Virus record (IMG/VR): IMGVR_UViG_3300027712_001108
Span: 93,924-157,923 of that record
Length of the DNA: 64,000 nt
Origin: a virus
Strand: one strand, 5' to 3'
The translations under genes were made by a program, and so were the position numbers. Below the pieces are notes generated by a model. The model was not told where the DNA came from, ran no database searches, and saw nothing but the letters and a program-made list of their open reading frames with translations. Below are positions 22,452 through 31,600 of this stretch, piece after piece (position 1 is the stretch's first letter; every line of letters starts with the position of its first letter).

Positions 22452-22910
22452 ATGATGAAAGAAGAACTTGAAAAACAGCTGGTTGAAAAGTATCCGTTGA
22501 TTTTCAACCAGCGTTTCGAAATTTCCTGTGGCGATGGGTGGTATCAGCTAATCGATACACTGTGCGGTACCATCCAAGGTCATGTCAACAGTGTTGAACG
22601 GCAGCGTACCTGGGCATTGGAAAAAAATGCCAAAGGTATAGATATAGATAATCCCTATGAAGTACCCGAACCTGTTGTGCAAGTGAATGTACAACAGATT
22701 AAAGAAAAGTTTGGCACTCTGCGATTCTATACTACCGGCGGTGATGCATATATTCATGGTGCCATAAACATGGCAGATACTATGAGTGAACACATTTGCG
22801 AAGAATGTGGTAATGTGGGCAAACGGCGATCTGGTACTTGGATCAGAACACTGTGCGATCAACACTTTGTTGCAACAGCACTGGGTGCAGCAGATGAATT
22901 TCTTGATTGA
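22452..22910 (+). CDS. Zinc-finger phage protein
   Basis: 152 aa from ATG 22452 (ATG 22455 is equally possible). Three conserved blocks appear in order: ISCGDGWYQLIDTLC; QIKEKFGTLRFYTTG; and HICEECGNVGKRR...WIRTLCDQH with Cys pairs suited to one zinc. This arrangement occurs in many phage and some bacterial proteins of unknown role. The gene ends within the next promoter. Confidence 0.72.
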   Translation: MMKEELEKQLVEKYPLIFNQRFEISCGDGWYQLIDTLCGTIQGHVNSVERQRTWALEKNAKGIDIDNPYEVPEPVVQVNVQQIKEKFGTLRFYTTGGDAYIHGAINMADTMSEHICEECGNVGKRRSGTWIRTLCDQHFVATALGAADEFLD

Positions 22911-22937
22911 CATCTGCTGCACCCCACACTATAAATA
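22907..22937 (+). promoter_or_regulatory. Promoter, also a perfect late box
   Basis: TTGACA (22907-22912), 17-nt spacer, TATAAA (22930-22935). The same bases form TATAAATA (22930-22937), the T4 late consensus, so the NAD gene block may be read both early and late. Confidence 0.6.
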
Positions 22938-22988
22938 GACATGTGATGGGATAGACCTGTCGCGCTAACATCAATAGTAGGATTTACT

Positions 22989-24044
22989 ATGTCATACGAA
23001 TTCGATATGGCCGTATTCATCGGTCGATTTGAGCCTTTTACTATCGCACATGCAACAGTTGTGCAAAAAGCTCTTAACAGTGCCAAAAAAGTAACAGTTG
23101 TTATTGGTTCTGCAAATACTCCCAGAAATCATCGAAACCCCTGGACATATGAAGAACGTGCTGCAATAATCAAAGCAGCCTTTCCCAATGATGCTGATCG
23201 CATTATTACTACTCCTTTGGAAGATACTATCTACAACGATGAAAAGTGGACCAAGGACGTTCAAGCTGCTGTTAATGATGCATTTACTGAAGCGTTTGGT
23301 GCATGGCATCCACTGGCCAAAGTTGCGCTGATTGGGCACGGCAAAGACAATACCAGTTTTTATCTTAGCTTGTTCCCGCAATGGGGTAGCATCAATGTTG
23401 AGAACATCGGTGGTATTTCTGCAACTGATGTACGCGATTGGTATTTTGGCAGCGACAGCGAATATTTTCAACGTATTAATAGTGCAGTGTTGCCTGCTAG
23501 CACAGATGCATTCTTGACTGAGTTTCGAAAAACACCAGACTTTGAAAACATCCGTGATGAATATGAGTTTGTTGCCAAGTACAAGCGTGCCTGGGATGCT
23601 GCGCCATTCAAGCCCACATTTGTCACAGTAGATACAGTTGTTGTGCAAAGCGGTCATGTGCTGCTAGTGCAACGTGGTGCTCGTCCTGGTAAAGGCTTGT
23701 GGGCATTGCCTGGTGGATTTCTTGAACAGGGCGAATGGATACAAGACGGTGCTATTCGTGAACTGCGTGAAGAAACCAAAATCAAAGTACCTGAGCCTGT
23801 GCTGCGCGGTAACATCAAAGCAAGTCGTGTGTTTGACGATCCCAATCGCAGCGCCCGTGGACGTACTATTACACATGCATACTTGATTCACTTGCCTCCT
23901 GCAACTGCACTGCCTAAGATCAAAGGCAGTGACGATGCAGTAAAAGCAAAATGGATGCCTATTGCAGATGTCAAACGCAGCATGATGTTTGAAGATCACT
24001 ATGATATCGTTCAAACAATGATTGACATGCTCAAACTCAAGTGA
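22989..24044 (+). CDS. nadM: Bifunctional NMN adenylyltransferase / Nudix hydrolase
   Basis: 351 aa. The N-terminal half is a nucleotidyltransferase: GRFEPFTIAHATVV is the (H/T)xGH-type motif and ISATDVR the ISxTxxR motif, as in NadM. The C-terminal half has a Nudix box (GGFLEQGE, then IRELREETKI). NadM makes NAD+ from NMN and ATP; the Nudix domain typically hydrolyses ADP-ribose. Together with the NAMPT gene at 24856 this gives a two-step salvage route from nicotinamide to NAD+, the scheme known in phages as NARP2, used to restore NAD+ after host defence NADases. Confidence 0.93.
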   Translation: MSYEFDMAVFIGRFEPFTIAHATVVQKALNSAKKVTVVIGSANTPRNHRNPWTYEERAAIIKAAFPNDADRIITTPLEDTIYNDEKWTKDVQAAVNDAFTEAFGAWHPLAKVALIGHGKDNTSFYLSLFPQWGSINVENIGGISATDVRDWYFGSDSEYFQRINSAVLPASTDAFLTEFRKTPDFENIRDEYEFVAKYKRAWDAAPFKPTFVTVDTVVVQSGHVLLVQRGARPGKGLWALPGGFLEQGEWIQDGAIRELREETKIKVPEPVLRGNIKASRVFDDPNRSARGRTITHAYLIHLPPATALPKIKGSDDAVKAKWMPIADVKRSMMFEDHYDIVQTMIDMLKLK

Positions 24045-24053
24045 GGAATCTAA

Positions 24054-24455
24054 ATGAAAATCGGTGTAACCGGTACCCGTAGTGGTATGAACGAAATACA
24101 ATTTGCAGCAGTTCAAGATTACCTGTCTCAATTTGTGCCAGCTGATACAGAATTACATCATGGCGATTGTGTGGGAGTAGATGTTGAAGTTGCAATCCTT
24201 GCACAGTTACTTGGTATGCGTACAGTCTGTCATCCACCTAGCAATGACGAATTACGTGCTAACCATGCTAGCGACGAGATCCGAGAACCTCTCAGCTACT
24301 TTGCTCGCAATCGCAACATTGTAGACGATACAGATGTGCTGATAGTTGTACCTTATCAAGATGTCCATCAAACGAACGGCGGTACATGGTATACACATGA
24401 TTACGCCAAGAAGAAGGGTAAGGCTCTGGTTGTGTTCTTTCCTGGGAGATGCTAA
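24054..24455 (+). CDS. SLOG-fold nucleotide-binding protein
   Basis: 133 aa with GAGGAATCTAA before the ATG. KIGVTGTRSGM opens a Rossmann-like fold; HHGDCVGVDVEVAILAQLLG is the GD-containing phosphate-binding segment; RNRNIVDDTDVLIVVP and GTWYTHDYA complete the pattern of YspA/DprA-related SLOG proteins. SLOG domains bind nucleotide-derived ligands, including NAD+ metabolites in some defence systems. Its place between NadM and NAMPT suggests a role in binding or sensing NAD+ products, which remains inference. Confidence 0.8.
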   Translation: MKIGVTGTRSGMNEIQFAAVQDYLSQFVPADTELHHGDCVGVDVEVAILAQLLGMRTVCHPPSNDELRANHASDEIREPLSYFARNRNIVDDTDVLIVVPYQDVHQTNGGTWYTHDYAKKKGKALVVFFPGRC

Positions 24456-24484
24456 TGTCACAATATAATAAAGGAGATCTAAAA

Positions 24485-24793
24485 ATGGTTAAGCCAATTG
24501 CACCATCTGATGTATCTGCTTTACAAGTAGAACTGTTTCCAGATTTTGTAATAGAAACATGGAACACTGTTATTGCTAAAAAATGGTCAGGCACACAAAG
24601 TCGTATTCTGCAAGATGATATAGTGCTGAAATTAATTGCTGCATCGCCTATGTTGATTACCAGAGGTGACGTATTTGCCCGACATTGGCTTGACATTGAA
24701 GATCTGTACCGTGCCGAAGGCTGGGTAGTCGAATACGATACGCCCGCATATAGTGAAGGCTACGATGCTTACTTTGTGTTCAAAAAGAAGTAA
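24485..24793 (+). CDS. Small conserved-type phage protein
   Basis: 102 aa from the ATG at 24485, chosen for its strong ribosome binding site (AAAGGAGATCTAAAA). An ATG at 24455 overlaps the SLOG stop and would add ten residues. The C-terminus (RAEGWVVEYDTPAYSEGYDA) is a pattern seen in several T4-like phage proteins of unknown role. A hairpin CCAACTG/CAGTTGG (24810-24828) follows the stop. Confidence 0.7.
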   Translation: MVKPIAPSDVSALQVELFPDFVIETWNTVIAKKWSGTQSRILQDDIVLKLIAASPMLITRGDVFARHWLDIEDLYRAEGWVVEYDTPAYSEGYDAYFVFKKK

Positions 24794-24855
24794 ACCGCAC
24801 TACCAAAGTCCAACTGATAGACAGTTGGCATCTAACTCAAGGGAGACTTGAAAAA

Positions 24856-26238
24856 ATGACTAACTTAATTCTCAATACAGACAGCTACAAAGCCAGCCAT
24901 TGGGGCCAATACCCTGCTGGCACCGAGCGAGTATACAGCTACATTGAAAGCCGAGGCGGGCGATTTGATCGCACTGTGGTATTTGGTCCGCAGATGTTTA
25001 TCAAGAACACGCTGATGAAAGGCGTTACAGTTGATGACGTTAAAGAAGCCAAAGAGATGTGGCCTGCACATGGTGAACCTTTCAACGAAGAAGGTTGGAT
25101 GGACATTGCTGTTCGACTCAAAGGCAAGCTGCCGTTGCTGATCAAAGCAGTACCGGAAGGTACTGTATTGCCTACGCACAACGCTATGGTTACACTGGAA
25201 AACACTGACCACAAGCATTTTTGGTTGACCAGCTACATCGAAACTGCACTGCTTCGTGCTGTTTGGTACCCGACCACTGTTGCTACGCTCAGCTGGCACA
25301 TCAAGCAGATGATCAAAGCTGCAATCGATAAGACCAGCGATGTGCCTGAGCAGATTGCATTCAAGCTGCACGACTTTGGTGCTAGAGGTGTAAGCAGCGA
25401 AGAGACTGCCGGCATTGGCGGCGCTGCACACCTTGTGAACTTTATGGGTACTGATACCATGAGTGGTGTTGTTGCTGCCAAGCGTTATTACAACGAGCCA
25501 ATGGCAGGCTTTAGTATTCCTGCTGCTGAACACAGCACTATGACCAGCTGGGGTCGTGATCACGAAGCAGACGCATATTCTAACATGATTGACCGTTACG
25601 GCAAGCCGGGTGCTGTGTTTGCCGTAGTCAGCGACAGCTATGACTTTTGGCATGCAGTAAGTAGCATCTGGGGAGAACAACTACGCCAGCGTGTGATAGA
25701 CAGTGGTGCTACACTAGTTGTGCGTCCCGACAGCGGTGATCCTACCACTGTGCCAGTTAAAGCAATTGAACTACTGGCAGAGAAGTTTGGCTACACTGTG
25801 AACAGCAAAGGCTACAAGGTACTGCCTAACTGTGTGCGAGTGATCCAAGGTGACGGCATCACAATCGAAAGCATCGTTACACTGCTTGCCAACTTGGAAA
25901 CTGCTGGATTTGCCATCGACAACCTTGCGTTTGGTATGGGCGGCGGACTTGGACAGATGGTCAACCGCGACACGCAGAAGTTTGCCATGAAAGCCAGTGC
26001 TGCTATGGTTAACGGCGAATGGCGCGATGTTTACAAAGATCCTGTCACTGACCACGGCAAGCAAAGCAAGCGTGGACGACTGGCACTGATCCGTGAAAAC
26101 GGCAAGTGGGAGACTGTTGGCGAAAGCGGCTGGGCGTGGGCCAATTACCTAGAACCTGTATTCCGCGATGGTGAACTGCTGCGTGACCAGACATTTGCAG
26201 ACGTTCGTGCGCACAGCAACCGTACTGCATTGGACTAA
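24856..26238 (+). CDS. nadV: Nicotinamide phosphoribosyltransferase
   Basis: 460 aa, the usual length. Transfers phosphoribose from PRPP to nicotinamide, giving NMN. Signatures: LNTDSYKASHWGQYPAGTE at the N-terminus, KLHDFGARGVSSEETAG with the substrate Asp, SIPAAEHSTMTSWGRDHE, VVSDSYDFWHAV, VVRPDSGDP (PRPP phosphate contacts), and FGMGGGLGQMVNRDTQKFA. All catalytic positions I can identify are intact. AAGGGAGACTTGAAAAA precedes the ATG. Its product is the substrate of the NadM domain at 22989. A bidirectional terminator ends the transcript. Confidence 0.96.
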   Translation: MTNLILNTDSYKASHWGQYPAGTERVYSYIESRGGRFDRTVVFGPQMFIKNTLMKGVTVDDVKEAKEMWPAHGEPFNEEGWMDIAVRLKGKLPLLIKAVPEGTVLPTHNAMVTLENTDHKHFWLTSYIETALLRAVWYPTTVATLSWHIKQMIKAAIDKTSDVPEQIAFKLHDFGARGVSSEETAGIGGAAHLVNFMGTDTMSGVVAAKRYYNEPMAGFSIPAAEHSTMTSWGRDHEADAYSNMIDRYGKPGAVFAVVSDSYDFWHAVSSIWGEQLRQRVIDSGATLVVRPDSGDPTTVPVKAIELLAEKFGYTVNSKGYKVLPNCVRVIQGDGITIESIVTLLANLETAGFAIDNLAFGMGGGLGQMVNRDTQKFAMKASAAMVNGEWRDVYKDPVTDHGKQSKRGRLALIRENGKWETVGESGWAWANYLEPVFRDGELLRDQTFADVRAHSNRTALD

Positions 26239-26256
26239 CCGGTTATTTAATATAAA

Positions 26257-26287
26257 AGATAAAAGCGGGCAATGCTCGCTTTTATAC
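26257..26287. terminator. Bidirectional terminator
   Basis: ATAAAAGCG/CGCTTTTAT 9-bp stem (26259-26285) with T-runs on both strands; it separates the NAMPT gene from the convergent minus-strand gene. Confidence 0.8.
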
Positions 26288-26854
26288 AACTAACGGATCT
26301 GTAATCACAGGTGTACCATCTGCACGTTGCATGATATTTTCGTCATGCAAATCTAAATAAAACTTACCATGTATGTTAGGTAAGTCTGCTAACACTCTAG
26401 CAACATCAGGCCAACGTGTTGCTATCTTATCTACAAATTCTTGGTATTCAGATAATCGTAAGCTTATTGGCGGATCAGTGAGTTCGTTTGGTAAATCACC
26501 ACTTAGCCTGTCCAATGGTTCTATACGTATAGCATATGTGGTTTTGTTGATACGAATAGGTCTGCCTTTTATTTTAGGCACTGCTGATAAATTTTGATGA
26601 TGTATTGCATAATTCAAATATGCCAGATATGCAGGATCATTGTTAAAAACTTTGAATACCCATGGATAGCCAGGTCGCTCGAATACTGTGCCAAATCCGC
26701 CGCTGCCTAATTCTTCAAACCCCAATTCTTCCAGTTCGAATTTGAACTTTTCCCATGCATTAGTTGGATCTACTCTATCACCGATTTCTTTGGCAGCAAT
26801 GCCCGCGGGCGACTGTTTGATAACCTGTGCACCTTTTAATTCTGCTATAAGCAT
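26282..26854 (-). CDS. Protein-kinase-like fold protein
   Basis: 190 aa. ELGSGGFGTVFERPGYPWVF is a glycine-rich nucleotide loop followed by the VFKVF lysine, and YLDLHDENIMQRADG plus VITDPLVV matches catalytic-loop (HxDxxxxN-like, here DLHDENIM) and DFG-like (TDP) motifs. The fold is minimal, so it may be a degenerate kinase or an aminoglycoside-phosphotransferase-type enzyme. T4-like phages carry comparable small proteins. The start codon overlaps the stop of the upstream minus-strand gene (TGATG). Confidence 0.65.
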   Translation of the reverse strand: MLIAELKGAQVIKQSPAGIAAKEIGDRVDPTNAWEKFKFELEELGFEELGSGGFGTVFERPGYPWVFKVFNNDPAYLAYLNYAIHHQNLSAVPKIKGRPIRINKTTYAIRIEPLDRLSGDLPNELTDPPISLRLSEYQEFVDKIATRWPDVARVLADLPNIHGKFYLDLHDENIMQRADGTPVITDPLVV

Positions 26855-27477
26855 CAGTCTTCTGGGCCTAATCCAGATTTACGCAGCATGTCTTTAAGTC
26901 CGGCAACATGATCAGCAGCAGATTTCTTTTCTTCGCCTTTTACTTTGTAACGGTCGTTGCCTATAGTAGCCAATGTACCGCCTATAAACTGTTTGATGAT
27001 GTGTTGTGCAAAAGCAACTGCACTGGATATAGGCATTCCTGATTTACGTGCAATAGCAGACGCAAGTTCTACTAGTGTAAATTCACCTAATTCACGTATG
27101 GTTTTCAATGCAATAGATGTAAGACGTACTTGATCTCCCATGGCATCTTGAACACCTTGTGGTACTGCTGCGCCTGCATCATTGTCTTTCTCTGACCAGC
27201 CATACCTTTTATCGCCCAGTCGTTCTATACAGCAACCAAACTTACCTACAACTGCTCGTAATAAATCGGCAACTGGATGGTCGTCATCTGGGTGTAACAT
27301 TCGTATTCTATCAGCCCATTCCTTAACACTGATACCTTCGTCACCTGCATCTTTAACAGCTTCCAATGCATCCAGTATGCGAGTTTGCATAGCAGGTGCA
27401 TGCTTTTTAAGTTCACGTTCTATTTGAAAGTTAATAGACGGTCTGTCAGATATTGATTCTCTTAGTTTTCTTTTCAT
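26854..27477 (-). CDS. Unknown protein with two winged-helix-like regions
   Basis: 207 aa. Starts MKRKLRESISDRPS, with an LRE-S site like the leader peptides of the late block. Two helical segments, ILDALEAVKDAGDEGISVKE with ADRIRML and TSIALKTIRELGEFTLVELA with SAIARKSG, look like tandem winged helix-turn-helix domains. The C-terminus is basic. Function unknown; DNA binding is possible. It is cotranslated with the kinase-like gene. Confidence 0.6.
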   Translation of the reverse strand: MKRKLRESISDRPSINFQIERELKKHAPAMQTRILDALEAVKDAGDEGISVKEWADRIRMLHPDDDHPVADLLRAVVGKFGCCIERLGDKRYGWSEKDNDAGAAVPQGVQDAMGDQVRLTSIALKTIRELGEFTLVELASAIARKSGMPISSAVAFAQHIIKQFIGGTLATIGNDRYKVKGEEKKSAADHVAGLKDMLRKSGLGPED

Positions 27478-27522
27478 AGCATGCAGCCTTATATGGTCTA
27501 TTATTTATTGGAATTTTACCAC

Positions 27523-27550
27523 TTGACAACAGTCAACTAACTGCTATATT
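27523..27550 (+). promoter_or_regulatory. Promoter, TTGACA-16-TATATT class
   Basis: TTGACA (27523-27528), 16-nt spacer ending TGC, TATATT (27545-27550). Confidence 0.65.
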
Positions 27551-27581
27551 ACACACATACAAACACACACAGGAGAACTAG

Positions 27582-27977
27582 ATGAGTGTTACTAAAGGTG
27601 TACTTTATGTTGGAGGCGGACTGCTTGCAGTAGCAGTGTTGTTTGGTGTTGCCACACCCATTCTCAGCGTGCTAACTGCACCTGGGCGTGTGCTTACTGA
27701 AACCATGGGCACCACGAACATTATCAACAACTATGAAATGTTCTTTGATCTCAATGCAGGCTATCAACGTCGCATGGGCGACATTGCTGGTCATAAAGAT
27801 GCAGTTGCCACTGCCGCTGGCAATGAAAAGAATCGCTTGACAGTTGAACTGTTGGGTATGAAGAACACTTGCCGTGACTTGGTTACTCGCTACAATGCAG
27901 AAAGCGCCAAACAGAATCGTGCGCTGTTTAAAGCAGCCAATCTGCCTGGCGAACTTGACATCAACACTTGCAACTGA
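27582..27977 (+). CDS. Membrane-anchored protein
   Basis: 131 aa with a perfect CAGGAG site before the ATG. One N-terminal hydrophobic segment (VLYVGGGLLAVAVLFGVATPILSV, given here in two overlapping pieces: VLYVGGGLLAVAVLFG and FGVATPILSV) is followed by a soluble region with two cysteines (NTCRDLVTRY and the C-terminal NTCN). It is probably anchored in the inner membrane with the domain in the periplasm. Function unknown. It is cotranscribed with the lipoprotein-like gene 12 bases downstream. Confidence 0.6.
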   Translation: MSVTKGVLYVGGGLLAVAVLFGVATPILSVLTAPGRVLTETMGTTNIINNYEMFFDLNAGYQRRMGDIAGHKDAVATAAGNEKNRLTVELLGMKNTCRDLVTRYNAESAKQNRALFKAANLPGELDINTCN

Positions 27978-27989
27978 TAGGATAATAAA

Positions 27990-28535
27990 ATGACAACGAA
28001 ACGGATTCTCACTAGCTTGGCACTTGTTGCTGGCCTTGGTTTGACATTGATGGCTGGTAGCTGTGATGTGCAGCCCAATACTTCAACAAAAAACAGTGAA
28101 GCCAGTAAAGCTGCTGCCGCTGCCAACTCTATTAGCTTTGCTGCTGGCAATGCTGAAATCGACAACATCAAGAAGCGTTTGCAATTGACAAGCGACCCTG
28201 CGCTGATGGGTTATATCGTTCTGTTCAATGACATGGGGCAACCCGTCATCTATACCACTGTCAAAGGCAAGGTTACTTCGGGTGGTAAGCGTCTGACTGC
28301 ACCTTTCCAAGAAACTGCTCTTACACGCGGCGGAGTTGGTGAAGTAAGTTCGAGTGACTTTACCGATGCACCCAGCGATGAAGGCACATGGGGTTCCAGC
28401 AATCCATACATTTACTTCTGGACTACCGAAGGTCAATACATCCAGTGGAGCGGTAATTACCTCTACAGCGACAAACCGTTCCGTTTGAACAGTACTCCGT
28501 CTGTGGTACTTGTACAACCTGTACCTGCTAACTAA
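27990..28535 (+). CDS. Putative exported lipoprotein
   Basis: 181 aa. The N-terminus (MTTKRILTSLALVAGLGLT followed by LMAGSC) is a signal peptide with a near-lipobox, the Cys at about residue 25. The mature part is beta-rich (YIVLFNDMGQPVIYTTVKG, YIYFWTTEGQYIQWSG) and begins with a helical Ala-rich stretch. A membrane-anchored surface or periplasmic role such as superinfection exclusion is plausible. The lipobox is imperfect (AGSC), so plain secretion is an alternative. Confidence 0.6.
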   Translation: MTTKRILTSLALVAGLGLTLMAGSCDVQPNTSTKNSEASKAAAAANSISFAAGNAEIDNIKKRLQLTSDPALMGYIVLFNDMGQPVIYTTVKGKVTSGGKRLTAPFQETALTRGGVGEVSSSDFTDAPSDEGTWGSSNPYIYFWTTEGQYIQWSGNYLYSDKPFRLNSTPSVVLVQPVPAN

Positions 28536-28559
28536 CTAAAATCTCACAATTGACACAGT

Positions 28560-28587
28560 GAGGCAGCATGCGATTACATGCTGCCTC
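28560..28587 (+). terminator. Strong hairpin, weak terminator
   Basis: 11-bp perfect stem GAGGCAGCATG/CATGCTGCCTC with loop CGATTA. The downstream tract (TATTCAT) is poor in T, so it may slow or protect RNA rather than end it. Confidence 0.5.
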
Positions 28588-28645
28588 TATTCATATCATT
28601 GCTAAATATCTAGTACATGTTATCAAGTATCTGGAAATTCACACA

Positions 28646-31600
28646 ATGAAAATCAAAAATATCACATCGCGAATTAAGTTGGCAGAAGCACCTGGTACCG
28701 GACAAGCGACTCAGGTACGTCCTGCTACTAATGTGCCACGCGGTATGCGCAATTCTACAGGCAATGGTCCTAAAAAACCCACTAACTTTGCAGCAAACGA
28801 CAATATTGTTAAAAAAGCCGCTGACATGATTGGTAGTACAGGTGCATCAGCTGAAGAAATTGTAGCAAGTCCATGGTATGCAAGATGGTACGATACATTT
28901 GCAGATGGTGCAAAATTTGCGGGCAAAGGTGCCTGGAATGGTGTTAAGATTGCCGGTAAAGTTGCAAGCAAAGTTGCATTGCCATTGCTGGCGTGTGTGG
29001 CCATATATGACGGCTATACTCAAATAACTGCCATAGATAAAAATGATACCAATCGTAGAAATAAAATAATTGCTATAGTAACTAAACTTGTGGCAGATTA
29101 TGGATTTCCGGCAGTTGCAGGATATCTCGGTGCAATGGCAGGTGGTGCAGTTGGTGCATGGGTAGGCGGAGTAGGTGCGGCACCTGGTGCATTGATAGGA
29201 GGTATTGCCGGAGAAGCTGCTGCGTTTATTACACAATGGCAATATGGTGATAATATAGATCAAGCAATTGAAGATCTAGTAGATAATGTTCTTATGGATG
29301 CACCGCCATTGCGAAAAGCAACAGGTACATACACTGCACCGTATGATGTATCCAACGACGAACAAGGTGCACCGTTACCCTATGACGATATTGTGCCTAA
29401 TCCAATTGTCAATCCAAATTCGAATCCTGTTGTAGATCCTTCTACACCAGTTGTAACTAAACCTGCTGCTGTAACTGCATCACCCACTGCACAAAATACT
29501 GCTAAAAAACCTGAAAGTAAACCAAAAACTGCTGTAACACCAAGTGCTGCAAGTACTACTACAAGACCACCGACTGCTAAGTTGCCAGTTACAACATCTA
29601 CACCAACTGTGCCTCAAACTCCAAAGGTTACAATACCTAAAACTCCTACAACTGCAACACAGCCTAATTATGATGAGTTAACATTCAAGCAGGCATTTGC
29701 TCGTGCCAGAGAACGTGCAAGACAATTGTCACCTGATGATGCAGGCAAGTATACATTTACATGGCGTGGTAAACCATATCAAACAAATTACAAAGGCAGT
29801 GGCACTGCTGCCAGACCAAATGAGCCTTATATATCTCAGAAAAAGCAGCGCGGTATGATGAGTACTGCACCAATAAAAAATCCATACGAAAATCCAAAAA
29901 ACGAAAGCATGAATTTTGCTGTTGATGAAGGAGTGTTAGACGTACTTGGCAGACTTGGTACAGGTATCAAAGGGTTGTTTAAAGGCGGTAAAGCACTTAC
30001 CGCAGCAGAGAAAGCAGCAGCTGAAGCCGCCGAAGTCGCAGCAAAAGCTGCTAGAGCATTAGAGAAGACACTGTCTAACGGTAGGAAATATAGATACGAC
30101 GAACTTAAAAAAGTCTGGTATGATGTTGAAAAAGAAGCTACCATAGGTAAAAAAGCAGCACAAGTAAATTCTGCCAGTGTAGAAGGTCGTGAGCTATATG
30201 CTATACGATCTGCAAAAATAGATGCAGAGGCTGCGGCTTCGGCAGGTACCACTGCATCTAAAATTACACCAGAGGTTAAAGCATTATTACGCAAAAAGCC
30301 GCCAGAAAGTTGGACAGTTGCAGAACTTACAAGCTTGGGTCTTAAAATAGAGGATGTGCCATTTTTATCTGCTGCTAGATCAGTGGGGCTTGACATTGCT
30401 GCAACTGCTGACGAAATTGTCAAGGCGCCATGGTATAGTGCATGGAGCAAGCTTGTACATGTCACCGGAGTTGTTTCTAATAATCTATTAATGGCTGCAA
30501 TAAATGGTGCAGTGCCTGTATTTGAAGCAATTGGAAAACTACAACAACTTGATAAAAATGATCCAAATTATCAACGTAGACGAAACGAAATATGGGCAGA
30601 GTGTATTGCAAAAATTGGTGTACAGGCAACTGCTGCTATACTAGGTGCCGCAATTGCTCGTAAGTTAGTAGGTAAAGTCACAGCTAATAACAAAGCAAAA
30701 TGGGTAGCAACACTGGTTGGAGAGTTTGCAGGGTTGACTGCTGAACAAATTTTCATAGATCCAAGTATAGAATCTATAGTGCAAAAAGCCAGCGACGTTA
30801 TAACAGGAACTACAATACCCAGAGGGCAGGTGACTGATCCCACAACCGGTGAACCTCAGACAAACGCAGATGGCACACCTGCAAATTACGGCGATGTTAC
30901 AAATAATCCATTGTATAAGAAGGCATATAACTGGGCAGTAAAATCTGGATATACAGGTGATGGTCCTGCTAGATTTGCCATGATGATTTATAAACAAGGG
31001 CCAAATGGTCCTCTTGTTAATCAACTAAATGAAACTATTTTAGTTGGATGGCTCTACAAACAACTACAAGAGTCAACAGATGCACGACGCACTATTAACA
31101 TCCACAATAGTATTAGATCTATACTAGCAGAACGTACCAATGCCGATGCAATTGAACGTGTTGCATTCACATTGGTGGAATCTGGTATATTCAATGAAGA
31201 TGCCGATAGTGATAACTTTATGACCAATGTCACTGCTGCCATTGCAGCCAATACCAAAGGCGACAAAGTAGGCGCACAAAAAGCCCTTGATGCTGCAAAA
31301 TTGAATAACCCAGCCACAGGCACTGATCAAACCAATCAAAAGAAAATGCTGGATCAATTGACCAAAGCAAATCCCAGCCTGGCCGTACCCAATACCAATC
31401 CAAACTCTACTCAAAATCAAACACCAAATCCCAATGCCACACAGAGTAATGTTGAAGAAGCCGGCGGCATCGGCGGCGGCATGTCTGGTGGTGCAATACA
31501 CGGTCAGGCAGTTGGTGCTAATGCAACAGAAGTAATTCAAGCCTATAATGAATTTGCAGCACAATATCCCATTGCTAAATTCCTGCTAGATATTGCACCA

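Noticed and set aside
24865-25680. Minus-strand open frame (271 codons) opposite NAMPT
   Set aside because: Shadow of a highly conserved plus-strand enzyme; cysteine/histidine-rich translation without any motif.
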